Notes under the pieces: generated by a model
The model's database searches: none
What the model saw: the letters and a program-made list of their open reading frames with translations, nothing else
What the model was told of the DNA's origin: nothing
Made by a program: the position numbers and the translations under genes
Assembly (NCBI GenBank): GCA_023052935.1
Contig: CM041297.1
Span: 53,859,917 to 53,923,916 of the forward strand
Direction of reading: 5' to 3'
Source: Piezodorus guildinii
Lineage: Eukaryota; Arthropoda; Insecta; Hemiptera; Pentatomidae
Length of the DNA stretch: 64,000 nt
Part shown: positions 24,640 through 37,197 of the stretch, piece after piece
How the letters are laid out: each line of letters begins with the position of its first letter
How positions within the stretch are numbered: the first letter of the stretch is position 1

Positions 24640-25694
24640 ATCATTCAACTTCAAGAGAAAATTACTAGTGCTAGAACTTTAAAATGGACAATATTTAACA
24701 TATTTCAAGTCCTTTTAGGAAAGCAATAATTATACTTCTCTCTAATTAATATTTTGATTATTTTCTAGAAAAAAAGATCACATTGTAATCAATATTTAAT
24801 ATTCAATTAAAAGATGTAAATAAATTACAACTTATTGATGTAGGTCTTTCTCAATACTTTTGATAGACATAGATTAGATACTCCCAAGACATTCAAATGT
24901 TGCCAGAAATATGTTTTAATGGACCCAATAAGGAACTTTTTAAATAACATGAAAATAATTTTTTTTTTCTTAAAATAGAAAGAACAGTAATATCAAAAAT
25001 ACTAACATAACGTCGAAGCACCCTATCGCCCTATTTTATTTCATGGAGATATTTACCAACAAATCTATTTGACTTGAGCATGTATTAGCAACTAGACCAT
25101 ATAAATTTGAGTATGAAAGTACTGAAAACAAAAATAAATCAGAATATCATCATTACATTGTTATTTTTATATAAAAATCAGTAAATAACCTCAAAAAATA
25201 TGGAATGAAATGTATTTAAACAAATTTCAAGTATTCTAGATGTATTAAGAATACTAAAATATGAACTATAAATTTTTTAAAAAGTAAATTCATTTTTTCA
25301 CACTTTATAATAAGTACTTAACTATAATAATAATAATATAATATATCATTATATTTTATTTTAAAATGAACTCCAACTTTCTGTTTTTCTTTTGATTAGG
25401 ATATTATTAATCATAAGTACAAAGGCATTATATAATACCAAATTTACATAACTAAAACATCAAGTAATTAGATACATTTTAATTATTAATATTTTCTTCA
25501 AGGGTTATTTACCAGATTAGGCGTAAAGATAATAACTAAACAAAATAAATTCATATCAATTAATAATAACATTTTTTTTAAACAATACATTGGGGTAGAT
25601 ATTAAAAACATTCATGTTAAATAATGTGTTATGTCCAGTGTTACATATCAAGACATTAAATGTTTTTGCATAAGCGCTCACAAAGAGTTTCTTG
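24640..25694. other. AT-rich region, likely includes the PINCH 3' UTR
   Basis: This lies immediately downstream of the PINCH stop codon on the minus strand. No motif was recognised beyond A/T-rich tracts. Confidence 0.45.
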
Positions 25695-28600
25695 CTAGGT
25701 TGATGATGGCGACTTTGGAGCGAATTCAAGAGCCTTTCTCAATCTCCTTTTCAATTCGGCTGGCAGTTTATCATAGCACTTCTTACAGACAGGCTTTAAA
25801 TCAAACTCATAAAATTTTGTTTTCTGAGTCATTTTTTGATCACAGAGAGAGCAGGCAAAGTGATGCACACACCAAGCTTTATTCATAGCTGTAAACACTG
25901 CCAACAAAAGAAAGTAATAATTACGGAATTGAAAAATTTATAAAATCTACAGATATTATAAAATTTATTTTGAAAATAATTCGTACCATCTCCAGCTATG
26001 ACTTGATTACAGACAAAGCAGAGATTACCAAATAACTGATGGTAGTGAGTCTCACAATATGCAAGACCTTTCTTCTCGTAATGCCTGTGTCCTAAGAATG
26101 GCTTCTCACATTTGGCACAAACGAAATGCTGAAAAAAAATATATATTAATTCATTTTTATTATAATTAAATAAACTTGCTTAAATTCTAATTTTCACAGG
26201 CATAAACAATTATATCCTTTAATTTAAAAAAAATAAACAAAACAATAAAATACCTCTACATGCCAATGCTTTCCAAGTGCTGTGACAACTCTCTCCTCGA
26301 TTGGTCTTCTACAAGCACCACAAATTGGAACTCCCATTTTGTCATGACATCTTAAGCAGTACAGCTCATTCTGAATGTACAACAATCGTAAATTAATATT
26401 AAATAGTTGTATAATATTAACATACGATTAAAATGAAAGCAGCAAATAAAAAAAGTCAGAGAAGCCCTAATGAAGACTCGCAATGAGGGTCGAAACAGTT
26501 CATTCATGATAAATAATTTAAACTATTTTTGTTTTTCATAAAATCATTCATTGACCACCATCTGAACTGTTTCACACCAAATTCTTTCTACCAAATAGTT
26601 TTTCATACACAACTTTACAGATGGTTCGGAATGTTCGGCTAGAAGAACCACTACCGGAAACCATCTTATCCTTCATTAAATTAATATTACAGATATGAAA
26701 AGTAATTATAATTTGTGAATAATGCAATAGGATTTTCTTCTTTATCAATCAGTTATAACCTTTCAGATTTCAAACAATTAAATAAGTTAATATAAAAAGC
26801 ATAGTCAGTCGTTTATTTCACCTTTATCTTAACAAGAATATTAAGTCATCTGACTTTTTCATACATTTATAACCTAGAACTTAAAGGTATAAAAATCCAT
26901 AAAAATTTAAAAGGCCTTACATCTATTTCTCTGTACATTGGCCAAAACAGTACTTCTTGAATGTTTTAAAACTAAGAAATGATTGAAAGGAGAACAGGCT
27001 TAATTATTATTATTATTTTTTTTTAATATTGGTAGAATTCAGAGATTATGGTGGACAAAGCGAAATAAACATAACTTTTTGTTTCTTAAAAAGAAAACAC
27101 ATTATCTTATAACTGAGTAAGACTGCATTTATATCTTGCATAAAACTTAATGTTATCCAAACTATGCATAGACTTATGGCAAAATAAATCTATAATTTAA
27201 TATAAACTGATTTGATTTTTTTTTTTTTAATAAATAAATACTAAAAATTAGAACAATTATTTTTAAAATTATTATAAATGCCACTAACTTGTTCATTAGC
27301 TGTTATCCCAGGTCTATTTTTTACTTCTCTAGCATCAGAATTGAGCTCAACTCCACATGCAGTACAGTTAAAATGATATGGATGATAGACTTCTCCTCGG
27401 AAACGTAGTGGTTTGTCATCAATAATGCCACTAATAAAATAGAATTTAACAAAAAAGATACAAAAAAAAAAAAAACTGTTTAAAATCATAAAAAGGAAAA
27501 ATCTTATATAGAAAGGACAATTAAAACCAGCTAAATCAAAACATTAGAAGATAAGACTAAAAATAATATACAACCGTCAAAGGCGTAACCAACCAACCAT
27601 TTAGATTTGAGACTGGTAAACTTAAAAATTCGTAAGCACATATCTCAAATGACGAAGATGCTTTGCATTCTTATTTATCCACTACATTATTTTATTATAT
27701 AGACCACTAAATAACAATAAGGAATCACTTACTGGCATTTGAAACATGTATGCTTATTTAATGCAGAAGCTTTAGCAGTTGCTTTACATTCATAACATAA
27801 AGCCTGGCCATGATATCGCACGAAACCAAGTTCTGCAAGTTCTTTATTGCACATTTCACATCTAAAACAACCTGGGTGCCAATTGGCATTCATTGCCTTT
27901 ATAACTCTTCCAATCACAAATTCTCCTAAAATGATTCAAAAATGAGTTAGTAAAAGGAATGTCCCAAAAATTAGATTTTATTTAAACTTTTGATCTTGAT
28001 TATCTTACCACATTTTCCACAACAAGGTGCAAACAGCATATGAAAGTCATATTCACAATATTTACGATTTTCAAATTCATAAAATGTGCCATCGGGAAAT
28101 GGTCTGAAACACTGGGCACATCTGAAAAAAACAAATACAACAGGATAAATTAAATTTAATAGAATTAAATATTAATACATTTTACAGATATTGTTAATTA
28201 GCCAGTATAAAATAAAATAATTATATCTTTATTAATTACTGGTTATTTTATTCTCGACTATCAACCTTGCCATCTCTTTATTGGTTTGCAATACATTCAA
28301 CCAAAAAAAAGGCAAAAAAATAAAAATAATAATAAACTTTAATTTTGTAAACTCACACAAAACACTGAGTGTGCCATAATTCTCCACTGGAATTGACAAT
28401 TTTTTCTTGAGGTTCAAAGCCATCCCCACATCGGGAACAGTACATATTGCTCAATGACATATTCTTGACTCTAAAAAATGTATTCTATAAGTATTTAAAT
28501 AAATTAGTATTAACAATAGTAAGAATAACCCTACCATCATAAATAATATTACTGTGAAGCTGCATATATTATTAAAAAAAAAGTGATTTCACCATAATCT

Positions 28601-28733
28601 TCTTACTTGTTCCATTTTATTTTCATATTATTGTTAACATGAACATTAAAGGATAATCATAATCAAAGATGAATGAACTAAAAAATAATATGATATTATT
28701 GAGAAAAAAAAATTGTTAAATAATCTTAAGCTC

Positions 28734-28792
<59 letters not shown>

Positions 28793-29566
28793 ATAACTTA
28801 ATATGAAAAAAAAAGAAAGAAGATAAGAGCTTATAAGCTGGCTACCACCGGAAAAAAAAAAAAAGAATACATTTATAAATAAAGCAATGATCCAAGTACA
28901 TGTTTTACTAAAATAAATTAGTGTTGTTTATAATAAAGTAAACAAAATGATGTAAAACATTACATATTTTTCTTTGGCACATTATTTGGTTTAGAGGGTG
29001 GTGGTTTAGGTTTTTGTACATCATCAGATAAATCTTCATAATCACTGGCAAATGACTGATCAAACTGTTTTTCCTCTCTAGTTCTTCTTTTATACAATGC
29101 AGAATGATCAAGGGACAAAATTTCAACTGGTACAGGGGATAAATTAGGATCCCTAATGCTTTTCATATTCATAATTTATTAGTAAATATAAATATAACAG
29201 AACAATGTTCACACACTAGCAACTAAACTAAAATTTATGACTCAAGAAATTCCAAAATTAATGATGAAGTCATCATTCAGCAATGCCTAATGACAGTTTG
29301 GTCTAAGCTAACTAATAAACAAAATAGTTAAAGGAGTCAATCAGGATCAATTCAATTCTGAACCTTCATCTACTACTCAGTTCCTTATCGCATATTAGAG
29401 TACATATTTACACGGTTTTATCACTATTTACTTTTCAACATATTCTGATAAAACTGATCAGTAATCATATCAGAATGCATATGAGTTCAATACAGTTATT
29501 CTTAGTGAAGTTCAAATTATCCTATGTCAAATTCTACTTATTAAAATTAAGAACTTACCCTGGCAT
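25695..29566 (-). CDS. stck (LIMS1): PINCH, five-LIM adaptor of the integrin adhesion complex
   Basis: PINCH bridges integrin-linked kinase and Ras suppressor 1 at integrin adhesions, as part of the ILK-PINCH-parvin complex. Coding exons fit on the minus strand: 29559-29566 (MPG), 28357-28470, 28009-28121, 27733-27925, 27289-27430, 26254-26370, 25987-26128 and 25695-25897. All join in phase to give about 343 residues; the family is about 325-335. Five LIM domains follow in order. They open at [74 protein letters not shown] and [20 protein letters not shown]; the fifth ends in [11 protein letters not shown]. Zinc ligands (Cys, His, Asp) are in place in each. The tail [15 protein letters not shown] matches the conserved basic end, which in vertebrates acts in ILK/Rsu-1 binding and nuclear import. 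A longer alternative start is listed separately. Confidence 0.96.
28736..28791. repeat. Poly-A tract of 56 bases
   Basis: This is an uninterrupted A run on the plus strand inside the PINCH intron between the alternative first exons and the first LIM exon. No retroelement body was seen on its left. It may be a slipped homopolymer, and its length in the assembly is unreliable. Confidence 0.9.
28964..29172 (-). CDS. stck (LIMS1): Alternative first coding exon of PINCH (long isoform)
   Basis: The exon starts [20 protein letters not shown]. It contains an acidic stretch [19 protein letters not shown] and ends ...VPKKN plus two bases at a donor GTAATG (28958-28963). Joined to the 28470 acceptor it stays in frame through [14 protein letters not shown] and would give a product of about 410 residues. 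An in-frame stop lies directly upstream of the ATG, so this is a true N-terminus or the first coding exon. Longer PINCH isoforms with a comparable charged, proline-rich N-terminal extension are known in insects. Both this exon and the MPG exon end in phase 2, which supports mutually exclusive use. Confidence 0.75.
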
Positions 29567-29574
29567 TTGAAAAT

Positions 29575-30290
29575 TATTTATTTACAGCGTACAGGACCTG
29601 GAATAAATAAATTAAGTAAGTACTTAATAAAAATAAAGAATGCAATTTTTAATTGGAAATCGTAGCATTCTTTAATACTAAACCAAAATATATTAAACAA
29701 ATATGTGAGGCCTCACCCAGTTAGTCTTATTTAAGGCCAAATAGGTCCATGTTAAGTCAGGGTAGTTACAAAATTAGGTATGTTAAGATAATAAGAAATT
29801 AAAAGCAAAATTAATTGTGCTAACTACTCTAGAAAGTGAGGTGAGTTTTTAAATGTTTCTATTTAATATTTACAATGAGTTGGACGAGTTCCGAATTCAA
29901 AACAACCTTATAAGGTAAACTAAAAAGGCAACAGAAGTACCAAAATAACAAAACCTTAACAGTGTTCTAATTATTGCTATTTATCTCTAAAATATTTGGA
30001 TAGGATCTTCAATTCTCTATTAATATTTTTATTTTTAAAAAGGATAGAAAGAAAAATTAATTTTAACTTCACATCGTTATACACATTTAAATAACAAAAA
30101 AAAATACAAATTGTTAAATTTCCAATACCAACAGGTTTTACTCGGATTTTTCTATATTTTTTTAGACATAATTACATGTATACAAAACGTTCTATGGTAG
30201 GTTTAAAACCAAGAAAGAGTGAACGGGTTTTAGGTTATGTGTCAAGACTAAGCTGAAAATTTTAATAATTATTATTTGGCAGCTAACTTG
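29575..30290. other. PINCH upstream region
   Basis: This is non-coding AT-rich sequence 5' of the MPG exon and probably holds a PINCH promoter. No specific regulatory site was recognised. Confidence 0.4.
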
Positions 30291-30293
30291 TTT

Positions 30294-30575
30294 GTTTGTG
30301 TATTCATTTAAAGCCAATGCTGTGGCTAATCAGGCGACGCTACAGTGGGAATCCTAAATTTTGCCTATCCAGCTTTTATTAATATAGGGATCTGCAAGGA
30401 GTACCTGACATAGCAAAGGCTAGGGACCACCTTTTTACATCCCATCCGAAGGACGGTATAACTAAGGATTTTTTACTCCCATTAAGAAATCCTAGGGCCA
30501 CCTGCGAGGTTTGAACCCGCGACCTTGGGCATAAAAGGCTATTATTATGTTAGCCACTACACCATAGATCACCTC
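30294..30575 (-). repeat. tRNA-derived SINE, family A, copy 5
   Basis: The head is at the right-hand end on the minus strand, with box B (CGCGGGTTCAAACC) near 30515. The body blocks 'gattttttactcccattaag' and 'ctaatcaggcgacgctacag' are present. The element runs through to the tail near 'attcatttaaagcc'. Confidence 0.88.
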
Positions 30576-30579
30576 TACC

Positions 30580-31460
30580 ATCTTGTTTTTATTTGTTATT
30601 CTTATTTATTGTTCATCTCTCTTAAGTAATATCATAATTGAAGAGTAAATGAACTATTCTCTTTAAATCCTCCAGGTGATACAGCTTAGGCTAATCTGAA
30701 ATGGATTTGGTAATACCTGTATTCCTTGTGATAGGTGGCTGAAGGAAAACGTTTCGTTTCTTCATGGGCTCTTATTATATGACCTAGGTGGTTGCATGCA
30801 TAAATTATTGAGAACAAAGTACTCGGTTGATTACATTACTCTCTTGATACAATGTTTAACTAAAAATGGAAAAGGATTAGGTCCGCTGACTATCTTTTTG
30901 ACTGTTGAATAAATATGGTCTAAATCATGCAGATTTGTAAACAACTCACTAAATGTAATACAAAATTGTTAAATAAATCAAAAATTTATTTTTCTCAAAT
31001 ATCTCTTTCCCTCGTGGATTACTATCTGGCATACTAAAAGAAGATACTTTTAAGCGAATCACAGTGTATAGGTCTTTGATGGGGACTTAACTTAAACAGA
31101 AGTACTTGTCAGCGGATGTCCTGAAAATACTTGGTCCGAAATTTAAGGAATAGTAACGCAAGCACGTTTGCTTTTATGCTTTCATCTGTAATTATCATAT
31201 CAAGTCTCGGAAGTCGATGCCGATACTAATCAGCAATATTTGCCGACAGTTATTTCTCATCAGAACCCCATCAAAACATAAACCTTTAAAGCGAGAGCTT
31301 ATCACCTAAGTTTCGGTACCCACCAAGACGGTTATACATACCGATAAAGAGCTGATTATTCTTTGAGTGAGTCGTTCGTTATCCATCTCCAGGAATTCGC
31401 AGATAATTCAAGAGAATAAAAGAACTGTAGGTTCACCTCTGGAGTAGTGCGAGTAAAGGA
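30580..31460. other. Intergenic stretch, nothing recognised
   Basis: It is less AT-rich than its surroundings (for example 31080-31440) but has no long open frame, no splice-flanked conserved peptide and no match to the repeats found elsewhere in this window. It may be an old unique-sequence relic. Confidence 0.4.
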
Positions 31461-31463
31461 GGG

Positions 31464-31735
31464 CCACCTGTAGCAGGATGGCTAGCATAACAGCCTTCTA
31501 TGCCCAAGCACGCGGGTTCAAACCTGCAGGTGGCCCTAGGATTTTTTAATGGGAGTTAAAATCCGTAGTTATGCCGGCCTCCAGAAGGGACTAGAAACTC
31601 CCGAGCCTGTGCGATATTACGTACTCGTTAAAGATCCCTTTCCTAATTAAACCTGGATAGGCAAAATTTAGGACTCCCACTGTAGCATCATACGACTAGC
31701 TATAGTAGCAAAACGTGATGTTAAATAAACAACGA
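31464..31735 (+). repeat. tRNA-derived SINE, family A, copy 6
   Basis: The head GATGGCTAGCATAACAGCC and box B GCGGGTTCAAACC are intact. The body ends 'gatgttaaataaacaacg' after a small internal duplication of 'tgtagca' near 31681-31707. It stands tail to tail with a truncated copy 50 bases further on. Confidence 0.88.
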
Positions 31736-31782
31736 AAGAAGTGTATTTAGGGAAGCTGTACTTATTTGCGGATGAGTAGTAT

Positions 31783-31965
31783 TTGTTTATTCATTTAATG
31801 TCACTTGTACACAACTGTGGCTAATGGAAGGATGCTACAGTGGTAGTCCTAAATTTTGCCTATAAAGGTTTAATTATGATAGGGATCTTTTGGACCATCT
31901 GCCATGATCTTGGGGATAGAAGGTTATTATGCTAGCCACTATAGCACTGTAGTTATCAACATTTC
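31783..31965 (-). repeat. tRNA-derived SINE, family A, copy 7, internally deleted
   Basis: The tail and body part ('ctgtggctaatggaaggatg') and the tRNA-like head ('ttattatgctagccactata') are both present on the minus strand. About 90 bases of the middle are missing. Confidence 0.8.
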
Positions 31966-32039
31966 TGCCATAGTCTAGCAGGACTCGACTATCTGATTAA
32001 AGACCCAGGGTATTTATACAGTGAATATATCAGGAGGCT

Positions 32040-32730
32040 AGAAGAAAACTCCCATGAACACTGATAAGCATGAAGAAGAATATCTGCTGTGATTAGCCTT
32101 ATCTCATAATTACAAACAAATCAATGCATCTAAATTTGCCACTACCCACACATCAAGACAAAACGCAAAACTCTACATTTTCTACTGAGACTATTGTATT
32201 TGATACTTCATAGACATTCTTAATTACCCATCAGACAGAAACTTAACGTATACACTTATTTATTAAAACCTATGTGGACTTATGCTTGCCAAATATATGG
32301 ATCTGCTAAAAAGACACATATGAAAAATAGAAAACCTTTCAATCCCAATTTTTAAGACTGGCAATGAACACACCACCATATGTTTCAAATGATCAAACAT
32401 GCGTATTCAGACTACAACAAACCACATTCGAATGACTTACAAACAATTTTAGAACAAACTACATGGACACATAAACTAACTTGTGCAAAACGTGGCTACA
32501 ACTGAGATACTATATATAACTTGGTGTAGGCTGAAAAGGAGTTGGATGAGGGACCACCTGACCTGAAAATATAGTTGTGCTTAACGTCAGGAGGATGCAC
32601 TGCTGGGTGCTGTCTCCCTCATTCCTGCCCATGCCATGTTTTCTTATTTTAGCAAGTTTGATTTTGTAATTTTTACAAGTGTAAATAAAATGTTGAGTGA
32701 GAAAAAAAAATAAAAAATTTGCCACTAGTA
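32040..32730 (+). mobile_element. Jockey-like non-LTR retrotransposon 3' remnant
   Basis: Plus-strand frames, with stops, give RKTLHFLLRLLYL, then LPIRQKLNVYTYLLKPMW, then TYACQIYGSAKKTHMKN, then RLAMNTPPYVSND after a frame change. This matches the end of the reverse transcriptase / C-terminal region of Jockey-clade LINEs, typically '..LYKTxxxPIWTYGIQLWG..' followed by '..NAPWYVRND..'. The segment ends in an A-rich tail at about 32700-32725, as expected for a LINE 3' end. It is dead and lacks its 5' part. Confidence 0.65.
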
Positions 32731-32739
32731 TCTAAGAGG

Positions 32740-33930
32740 AATAAAACAAAAAAAAAAATCAAAACGCAGCTGAATAAGAAGATAATTAAGGAAGAGAATG
32801 GAACTATCAGAATAACAGACAACTAATTGTACCTTGTCTCAGCTATGCAACTAAATCCTTTTTCTCAAACCTTCCTCGTCTCTATAAAGCATTTTTATTT
32901 GTCGTCTTGGTTAATGTAAAATATTTAACACTTTCATTACCTCACTATTATATCACACGTGCAATTTCAATTCAAAATTCCAAACTACATATAACATTTG
33001 GTTTCCCAAATGATGTTATGACTTTTGTAGCTATAACTGGAGAATACATTTTATGAACTTAATGTAGCGTTATAATCTAGAAGAGTTAGGTTCTGAGCAA
33101 GAGGTCATCCTGTGTCAGCGATATGGTTTGCCCAATGGTACTTACTTAGAACCACTTTTATTTAGTTACTGAATAGTGTTGAGAGTTGGGCATTGATATT
33201 GAAGTAAATGAGTATCATTTGTTTATATCATGAAGTTTGAGTGTGGTAAGAAATTAAATTACATACTCTATAAAGAGTATGTAGGAGACACTTTTTATCC
33301 CATATTTTCAGAATGTTTCAATCAGTACTATTGCTAATATGTACGCAATTATAATAAACGATAGATCATTCATTGGTTTGATTAAAGGATGATCATTTTT
33401 TAATAAATTATTCAAATCTCAAAGAATATGTCATTTAGAAATTCAAACAGTACTGTGACTCTGTTGAAAAACTGACATGATAAAAAATTCTAGTGGCAAA
33501 ATATTTTAAATTGCTCCCTCAATAAGTGTCACTAATAACTATGATACTCTTTAAAAAACAAATTTTTGATAGATTATCTATCTAATGATATACATTTAAC
33601 TGTTATTGTCAAAAACTATAATTAACAGAAAGTGTTATGATACTCTATTGTACAACAGAGCGCAGCAATAACATGCAGTTTATGTTAAACTGATTACTGA
33701 TAACACTGAAAAGTGATAGAAGTATAGCAGAAGAGTCCACCTCTTTGCTGCAAGGCAATCAAGACAAGTAAGGGTAATTCTAAAATAATTGATAACTTAG
33801 AAAAATGTTTTATAAAAAAAAAAAGTGTTGTAATTTTTAATAAAAATAGTTGTTATCTGTTCAGTCTGATTCATTGAGGTCACTGTGAATTTCTGTTTTG
33901 TTAATATATTAAACAATAAAGTATTCTCTG
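32740..33930. other. AT-rich interval, nothing recognised
   Basis: No conserved peptide or repeat match was found. A short inverted repeat (ACATACTCTATAAAGAGTATGT at 33262-33283) would form a small hairpin of no evident function. Confidence 0.4.
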
Positions 33931-34036
33931 ATTATTGTGGATATAATTAGTTGACCGTTGAGAATTACTGAAGGAATTAGTCTGGGTGGCGCGCATTAAA
34001 TGAAACAACTGAATAGTTTCAACTATTTTATTGTTT

Positions 34037-34075
34037 GCCAACGTTTCGACCCCCATTGTGGGTCATCATCAGGGC
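34037..34075 (-). ncRNA. Hammerhead ribozyme-like core, left arm
   Basis: Minus-strand RNA would read GCC-CUGAUGA-U, then a GACCC/GGGUC hairpin, then GAAAC-GUU-GGC. GCC can pair with GGC as stem I, the hairpin is stem II and AC/GU is a minimal stem III. One extra base sits between CUGAUGA and stem II. Hammerhead motifs with very short stem III are known from Penelope-like elements and retrozymes, where they act as dimers. Activity here is inferred, not shown. Confidence 0.5.
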
Positions 34076-34569
34076 TAAAAAGATACAAAAAGGATACTTT
34101 TAAAATAAGATTAAAAATACTATTTTTAAAAAATAACTATTGCGCTAGAGAATGTCAATATTATAACATAAAAGGAACTAGATGTGTAAAGAAATCAATT
34201 AATTAAATTACAATGATAAAGGTATACTAATGAGAGCTATACAGACCAGATAATGACTAAAGATAATGTACAAATATATAAGAAAACATTACATGAAATA
34301 AAAAAAAACAAAAAAAACTGACATATAATAATAAAATATTTTTTTATTTCATGTAATGTTTTCTTATATATTTGTACATTATCTTTAGTCATTATCTGGT
34401 CTGTATATCTCTCATTAGTATACCTTTATCATTGTAATTTAATTAATTGATTTCTTTACACATCTAGTTCCTTTTATGTTATAATATTGACATTCTCTAG
34501 CGCAATAGTTATTTTTTAAAAATAGTATTTTTAATCTTATTTTAAATGTATCCTTTTTGTATCTTTTTA

Positions 34570-34608
34570 GCCCTGATGATGACCCACAATGGGGGTCGAA
34601 ACGTTGGC
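34570..34608 (+). ncRNA. Hammerhead ribozyme-like core, right arm
   Basis: This is the same motif as at 34037, on the plus strand: GCC at 34570-34572, CTGATGA at 34573-34579, stem II 34581-34585 with 34593-34597, GAA at 34598-34600, ACGTT at 34601-34605, and GGC at 34606-34608. The predicted cleavage would be after the GUU at 34603-34605. Only transcription in this direction would produce it. Confidence 0.5.
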
Positions 34609-34690
34609 AAACAATAAAATAGTTGAAACTATTCAGTTGTTTCATTTAATGACCGCCACCGGACTAATTCCTTCAGTATTCTCTGATTAC

Positions 34691-37197
34691 ATAGTTTGTT
34701 TTTACACTGACCTGCCAAAAAACTTTAAAACAGATCACATTGATAAATAACACAACTTTTATGAATCAAAATGAAACCAATTTTATTTAGAATTGAAAGA
34801 AACTTCACATACTGATACAGACATGATATGACTTAAACTTAAATTGTTTCTTCAGGCTGTTTGATATCAGTGTATTTGACTAATTTAGTTCTTCAGGAAC
34901 AGCACTCAATGGATATGAAAGACTTATTGAAAAATTTAATTCTTAATTTAATCAATCATAACTAAATCACTACAAAAAGATAATAGAATAGAAAAGTATG
35001 TAAATATAGGTGGGCTACCCAGTTAATAAAATGTATTATTAATAACAGAGGAAATATTAGTAATAAATTATTAATTTAATGAACAAATCAACAATGCTTT
35101 TTCCACTAAAACCAAATTTCATCCCAATTCATTAGTTCTTAATATATTGCCTTAAAATACATATATGGATGGTATAGCAAGAACATTAATGTACCTTTCT
35201 CTCACATTATAAATTTATACTTTATGCAAATGAAGAATATAAGTTTTTTATTTGACTTACTGTCACAAATAAGTTTTATACTTTCTGCACAATAAATAAG
35301 GACTTATTCAGTACTGTTTATTCATATCATTTTCAAACTTAAAATATGTTCTTCTTAACAATATATGTGATTTATCCTATAAAATATACTGACCAATCGA
35401 AAAATGTAATAAGATATTAGATAAATCAATGAGAAAATTCAGGACAAAGATTACACAAAGATTAAAAATTATAAGGTATAACAAAATTGTTTATTTTAAT
35501 ACATTACTTGTGAAGTATGTAGATATATTATTTAGTTATCATACAGTTACACAAGATTTCCTCATGTACTTTTTTCTTCCAATTTTCTCTTATCGGCCAC
35601 ACACTAATTACATCTATGTATGGTAGATACAAGTGAAAATACTTATTTATTGTAAAAGCTTCATTTCTATATAAATATAAATAAGGAAAAAAAAAAGGTT
35701 GGTATAGTACCATATGACACTGGTTGAGAAGATAAAATATCCTAAATCTAACGAGAAAAAATATATAGATTAACAACCAACATAAATCAACCAATTTGTA
35801 CATTATGTTAACTTAGTATTAAAAACAAAAATAAAAAGGAAAGATCATTTGGCTTCGTATATATAAATATGAAATGCATACATAAATGCTATTATGTATT
35901 AAAAAATAGGTACTCAAAACATATATTATAAATTGATAGGAGGGATTATAATATTCAAAATTATCAAATACACAAGAGAATGTGCATCATTATTGTATAC
36001 TGTCTAGAGTATATCTCACTAGCACCTAATTCACAATACAATATCAACATGGCTCTTTCTAAAACGTTCACGTTCAAAACATCAAAAATACAGTGGTTGC
36101 AAAATATCTCAAATACGGAGATAAATTTTACCAAAATCTTTGTGGCTCAATTATGGCAATTTAAAATAACAATAATAACTATATATAATTAATAAGAATA
36201 ATTTAGTAAAACACATGATTATTTACATACTTGAAGTAATTAAATATACTGTGACAGATATATATTTATATTTATAATTTAATAAGTCTAATATTTATTT
36301 ATAACTACGAATGCATAAAAGCATCACTGAAATGAAGAAGTATGTACAAATGGGTATAAAGCAAATGATATTGCAGTGTTTTATGGCTTGAGGTAAAAAA
36401 TACAATACAAATGTGATATTGACCAGACAAAAACTATTTAGAAAATTTAATAATATCATGGAGTTGATTATTTAAAAAGTCTTAACAATGAACACTAACA
36501 TAATAACAGATTAAATAAGTAATAGAGAGCTTTAAAGGAAATTGAACAGAAAAGAAGAACAACACATCAGCTATTTTTATCCCACATAGAAACATTAACA
36601 AAATTAAACATCAATATTCATTACATCAAGTTTTTTTGTTTCTTTTTTAATTGGGTATAACTGTGTCAATGGTAATAAATAATATATTATTCAAATAGTT
36701 CAATAGCAAAAGACTTCTATACAATTTTTTTTTTTTTTTTTAGCACAGTGCCAGTGTAAAAAATTTGCTCATTTCTAAAAATATCCCAGAATGATCCTAC
36801 TAAAAGGAACATGGCTCGAATTTTGGAACATTTTCACTAATAATGCGAATTGTGACAATTCTAATTCTTCCGACACTTAGAGACAAAGATGAATGAATTC
36901 CCTAATTCAATGCCCGAATGATTTGATTATATGCTACCACAAAAGATTCTTTTATGGGACACAGAACCCTTTTTAATCCAATAAATTAACTTTTTATAAA
37001 GTAACAAAAGGGAAACATTTAAAAATACTTAAATGGGAATGGAGATTATTTGGTTTAAATATATAAAAATATATGTATAAAAAATAATTTAAAAGAATGC
37101 ACAATAATTAAAAAAAAGAAAAAAAAAAAAAGAATAAAGTAATTAATCAGGTTCAAAAAGGTAGTATCAACAGTCAAGGGATTTTTCATGTTCATTC
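34691..37197. other. AT-rich region downstream of syndecan
   Basis: It probably includes the syndecan 3' UTR towards its right end. Open frames at 35429-36192 are AT-driven and show no motif. No repeat family was recognised. Confidence 0.45.

Larger units (their letters stand above)
33937..34690. mobile_element. Foldback element with hammerhead-like arms, about 0.75 kb
   Basis: Two arms of about 330 bases (33970-34305 and 34340-34675) are almost exact reverse complements around a short A/T-rich centre. Because of this the same 68-codon open frame appears on both strands, which is not a gene. Each arm carries one hammerhead-like core. The outer end 'ttagttgaccgttgagaatt' is shared with the element at 37970-38270. 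The near identity of the arms suggests recent formation or gene conversion. Confidence 0.9.

Noticed and set aside
34000..34645. Identical 68-residue open frames on both strands
   Set aside because: They are the two arms of one foldback. Identity follows from the inversion and the peptide has no motif.
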